Part shown: positions 62,001 through 64,000 of the stretch, piece after piece
Numbering within the stretch: the stretch's first letter is position 1
Layout of the letters: the number at the start of each line of letters is the position of its first letter
From: JASSUD01 sp031963445
GTDB taxonomy: Bacteria > Pseudomonadota > Gammaproteobacteria > Burkholderiales > Burkholderiaceae
Direction: 5' to 3'
Assembly (NCBI GenBank): GCA_031963445.1
Contig: JASSUH010000001.1
Location: forward strand, 682,001-746,000
Length of the DNA stretch: 64,000 nt
Translations under genes and position numbers: made by a program
Notes under the pieces: model-generated
Database searches by the model: none
What the model saw: the letters and a program-made list of their open reading frames with translations, nothing else
Told to the model about the DNA's origin: nothing

Positions 62001-63158
62001 CTCGCTTAAACGTATGTTTGTGTGAGCGTCTAGTAAGGGCAGTAGTTGTGCATCAAGCGTCCCTGGCTTTCGATTAATAATGGAAAGCGGCCCAGCTACG
62101 ATCAACTCATCGGTCTGAGTTGAGGCGCTCGCCGCTTGTGCGTGCTTTGGCGTTTGATTTGGCACGGGCTGCAGCTGTGCATGCAACGATAAATCAGCCA
62201 GAGGGGCAGTCGCAGAGAAAGCACGTGGGTTGAGATGTTCAATTTTTAACGTAGCAACTTTTAACGCGAGAGGAGAAAAGGGTAAGGCTTCAATATGCGC
62301 GTACCCAGTGAGTTTTTTACCGCTCGCCGTAAGATCAACAATCAGTGACGATAGCGTGCCTGATAAGCGCGTATCTACAAACGCTTCTTCTGCTGGTGTT
62401 TGCGGTTTTAATGTTTGCGTACTAAAACTGATTTGGCCACTAATCGGAAAGGGCTTGACTCCATCAAGTTTGACAAAAATATGGGCAGCGCCGAACGGAA
62501 AGGGCTTGGCTCCATCACGTTGGGCATAACCACGTCCAGCGCCGAGACTAGGATCCATGCGCTCTAAAGTGATTTCATGATGGCGGCCATCACTGCGCGC
62601 CTGCAAAAATAGATATCTAAGCTCAGTGGTTGATGTGCCTTCGTGCAAAAATATCTCTCTGATGCGTACATCGCGTATCTCAATGCCAAGTGGCAGTGTC
62701 AAATTATTGGGGAGGGTAGCCGCCTTGCTTGATTTTTTTTGTGCAGTGAAACGCAGATCGATGGTCCTCGCATCAAGAAACTCCACGACTAAGCGCCAGG
62801 GCTTGGCCGAAAGCGCCCATTGGCCATGAAGTCTATCAAAGCGAATGTCGCTTTCTTTTGTGTGCCATCTCACATTGATTAGCCGTAACCCAGATTTGAG
62901 CTTACCGTCCACTAATGTGCCGCTCAAATGCCCACCCGACAAAACAACCGCTGCACGCCACGCGAAGCGTGTGCCTTGTTCAGTGCTGACCATATAAAAA
63001 AATGCACCGACTAGCAGCGCCAAAGTGGCTGCTAATGTTATTCCCGCTACAGCTAGTGCGCGTAGCCATTTGCTACCCGGTAATTTGGGTTGGCTGGCTT
63101 GCGAAGTAGACGCTGAGGAGTCTGCTGTGCTTGAGTCAGAGGAGTTTTTACGGGTCAT
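59025..63158 (-). CDS. tamB: Translocation and assembly module subunit TamB
   Basis: From the ATG at 63158 (MTRKNSSDSS) the protein is 1377 residues; the open frame extends 66 codons upstream into tamA and that part is not TamB. An N-terminal Ser-rich cytoplasmic tail precedes a signal anchor (about 33-55, LAVAGITLAATLALLVGAFFYM). The rest is long repetitive beta-strand-rich sequence typical of AsmA-like bridge proteins, and the C-terminal DUF490/TamB domain (GDVKVLPGSTYETFGRKLNI, NPGINILAMRRK, GNTGGKKIAKTIGFDEFSIG) is clear. It links the inner membrane to TamA and helps lipid transport or autotransporter assembly. It lies 56 bp after tamA. Confidence 0.95.
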   Translation of the reverse strand: MTRKNSSDSSTADSSASTSQASQPKLPGSKWLRALAVAGITLAATLALLVGAFFYMVSTEQGTRFAWRAAVVLSGGHLSGTLVDGKLKSGLRLINVRWHTKESDIRFDRLHGQWALSAKPWRLVVEFLDARTIDLRFTAQKKSSKAATLPNNLTLPLGIEIRDVRIREIFLHEGTSTTELRYLFLQARSDGRHHEITLERMDPSLGAGRGYAQRDGAKPFPFGAAHIFVKLDGVKPFPISGQISFSTQTLKPQTPAEEAFVDTRLSGTLSSLIVDLTASGKKLTGYAHIEALPFSPLALKVATLKIEHLNPRAFSATAPLADLSLHAQLQPVPNQTPKHAQAASASTQTDELIVAGPLSIINRKPGTLDAQLLPLLDAHTNIRLSEQKQSFDGLRIRLLKNLTLSGSGNFTNGRGQINLHADKLNLNAFNKNLRQTQLSGPITLSLAHKLQQAELKLSDPQLALRTETTVNAEAKQTTFNSMVRINAGHATLAGTLKKDKAESYKLDMTLARFTPLSLLNPSLLRQMARSSRGQRLPSANLCGTFTAEGKLAKPSIKAIYALHDSEYGGLPLTGTGTLQFTKKRLLPTDAKLSIGGNQIAVHGSFGRAEDRLIFKIDAPQIAQLGFGLAGSLQADGDISGTLIHPHVSASYQARSLAFGKHRLASAQGKAELSDGANGALNLTMHANGLATSDISLTELNLNLTGTRAKHALTANTTGQIHNMPLALTMAARGGLTDRGEQTRWTGFLTQFANRGVPAIQLSAPAAISAAPQQLKIDTARLNIEKAALNLRKLVYDHGHIQSTGKLTNVDLNHLLQISQLAPKLTAIKTDLVFDSDWDFAINTNASGYLQLKRRAGDITFSKSRGAPLALGITQLDTRVDFTHGQRTNLTAHANAARLGAFETALQLPLTFTEGQLNLADTLGEHTPIAGNLSATLPSLRNTGSLLGPQFILEGQAGLNLTVAGQIGQPIFSGMLTGDNLALSLLNEGVTLKEGVLRIALSDNTITFKQVEFHGTSGVITASGGIQLDHANPAISAQIEAKKLALFATPERQLSLSGKAAIANTGEHNRLEIDGAFTVDQALLDLPATHAPQLSEDVKIIHPNDQAQAPSKAISREAKPVGKFLPTANISIDLGNDFRFRGVGADLDLRGKFTVTSVPEAPLHATGDVKVLPGSTYETFGRKLNIEKGYFTFNGPINNPGINILAMRRKQAVEAGVAVTGTLRSPQVRLYSEPNTSDEDKLSWLLFGHGVNSGTNLGQQNTMNAAIALLGNTGGKKIAKTIGFDEFSIGQSEAGLTDTQVINVAKAINERLILGYEQGITTSANLFKLTWQISRSWSLAAHTGTLNGLDLIFQRRFNRLFKHSKKSKKIEADKAGDE

Positions 63159-63214
63159 TTTTAAAGCAGCGAATAAGGCAAAAGAATTAATAGTGAAGAA
63201 AGGGTTAAGCGTGC

Positions 63215-64000
63215 CTAGAAGGCGATCCCCAACGTTAAATAAGGTTGAAATGCGCGTCTGCGTACACCGTAGGCAAGATCCAGATTGACGGGGCCAACTG
63301 GGCTGTGCCAGCGCGCTCCTATACCAAATCCCTGATACATCACTTTTTGTGTCCAATTATCGGTAGCTGTACCCACATCGTAAAAAACTGCCGCACCCCA
63401 ATCATGGCTCAACCAATGCTGGTATTCAGCGCTCGCAGTAAATAGGTATTTAGTCGGTAAGATGGCATCGCCTGATTGACGTCCAATGCTTTGATAGCTG
63501 TAGCCGCGTATCGAATTGCTACCGCCTGCGCGGAACCTGAGCGATGCGGGTACGTTATCAGCAGAGCCATCAGTTAACACGCCGCCTGCTTCTAAACGTA
63601 GAAATACAAGGTCGTTTTTGCCTAAGGAAAAATATTGTCGTCCAGATAGATAAAGCCGGCCGAACGATTGATCAGTTAACACGTCTTTCACAGCAAATGC
63701 CGGAGAGATCGAAAAAATATAGCCATGCCGCGGAAAGGTTGGGTCATCAATCGCACGCCATACTAAAGTTAAGCTGGGTACTAACGCGCGACTCAAAACG
63801 GATGGGCCATTGTTTTGCTTTAGTCGATCTTGATACAAAATTGCTGAATATGTCTGGTCGAAATGCCGGCTTGTATGCGTACGCATTGCCCCGACGCGCA
63901 TACTATAAAGATCAGTCTTCTGCACATTAGTGCGTTCGTATGAGGTGAGCAGTGAGTTTTTATATCCTTTGCTATCAGGCGGTGCAGAAAGCTGCAGCAC
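63215..64000 (-). CDS. tamA: Outer membrane assembly protein TamA (C-terminal part)
   Basis: The 261 residues present are the C-terminal beta-barrel of an Omp85 protein; the gene continues beyond the window's right edge. The Omp85 motif RFRAGGSNSIRGY (about 153-165 of the visible part) is the lid-loop arginine motif, and the protein ends in a terminal strand with Phe (YLTLGIAF). Preceding tamB on the same strand makes TamA more likely than BamA. Confidence 0.93.
   Translation of the reverse strand: MLQLSAPPDSKGYKNSLLTSYERTNVQKTDLYSMRVGAMRTHTSRHFDQTYSAILYQDRLKQNNGPSVLSRALVPSLTLVWRAIDDPTFPRHGYIFSISPAFAVKDVLTDQSFGRLYLSGRQYFSLGKNDLVFLRLEAGGVLTDGSADNVPASLRFRAGGSNSIRGYSYQSIGRQSGDAILPTKYLFTASAEYQHWLSHDWGAAVFYDVGTATDNWTQKVMYQGFGIGARWHSPVGPVNLDLAYGVRRRAFQPYLTLGIAF

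Noticed and set aside
1..64000. tRNA, rRNA, 4.5S or other structural RNA genes and riboswitches
   Set aside because: I looked through the intergenic stretches and found only palindromic repeats; no cloverleaf or rRNA motif was recognised. A covariance-model search would be needed to exclude small RNAs.

Overview
The window reads as part of the chromosome of a member of the Burkholderiaceae (Betaproteobacteria). Many blocks keep Burkholderia-type gene order: ffh / ypjD-like / PP0621-like / ampD, nrdA-nrdB-histone H1-like, ribF-ileS-lspA, purN-rsmB, desaturase-nadA-nadC, hemC-hemD-hemX-hemY-ppa-nadE, leuS-lptE-holA, edd-eda, and tamA-tamB. Base composition is near 50% G+C, well below free-living Burkholderia. 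Several usual neighbours are absent, there is a type III secretion gene (sctD), and almost every intergenic space holds palindromic repeats. This fits a host-restricted, genome-reducing lineage such as the endofungal Mycoavidus / Candidatus Glomeribacter group. That placement is inference; no rRNA gene is present to test it.

Layout. 1-2 kb: rppH (partial) and proS, divergent. 2.1-3.7 kb: two orphan genes, one low-GC coiled-coil protein and one membrane protein with a duplicated hairpin. 4-13 kb: ffh, a cytochrome c assembly-type membrane protein, PP0621-like protein, ampD, nrdA, nrdB and a Lys/Ala repeat histone H1-like protein. 13-21 kb: glycine-zipper lipoprotein, PfkB-family kinase, a 647-residue effector-like orphan, tpx, prmA and an AlbA_2/ATPase-type regulator. 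21-32 kb: lspA, ileS, ribF, purN, rsmB, desaturase, nadA, nadC. 32-36 kb: an XRE-like regulator and a 650-residue coiled-coil/low-complexity orphan. 36-42.6 kb: haem genes, ppa, nadE. 42.7-44.8 kb: sctD with three small genes, a detached type III secretion locus. 45-50 kb: leuS, lptE, holA, CopD-like protein. 50.6-53 kb: Entner-Doudoroff genes edd and eda. 53.4-58.8 kb: THUMP methyltransferase, mnmA, purB, gtrA/gtrB-like pair. 59-64 kb: tamB and the 3' part of tamA.

The conserved genes cover translation, nucleotide and NAD synthesis, haem synthesis, envelope assembly and sugar catabolism. The accessory genes (the secretion locus, two large low-complexity proteins, small orphans and the AlbA_2 regulator) are interleaved singly among housekeeping genes and sit where usual Burkholderia neighbours are missing (accBC next to prmA, ppc before hemC, proA after holA, coaBC next to lspA, nadB after nadC; expected positions are from memory).

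The most unusual feature is the repeat system. At least four modular families (called A-D here) of about 85-215 bp, nearly palindromic, fill intergenic space. Their termini and central cores are shared and swapped between families. Their outer end very often begins exactly at the stop codon of the upstream gene, and in nadC, hemY and ileS the last codons and the stop are provided by the repeat. No transposase, CRISPR array, tRNA or rRNA was recognised.
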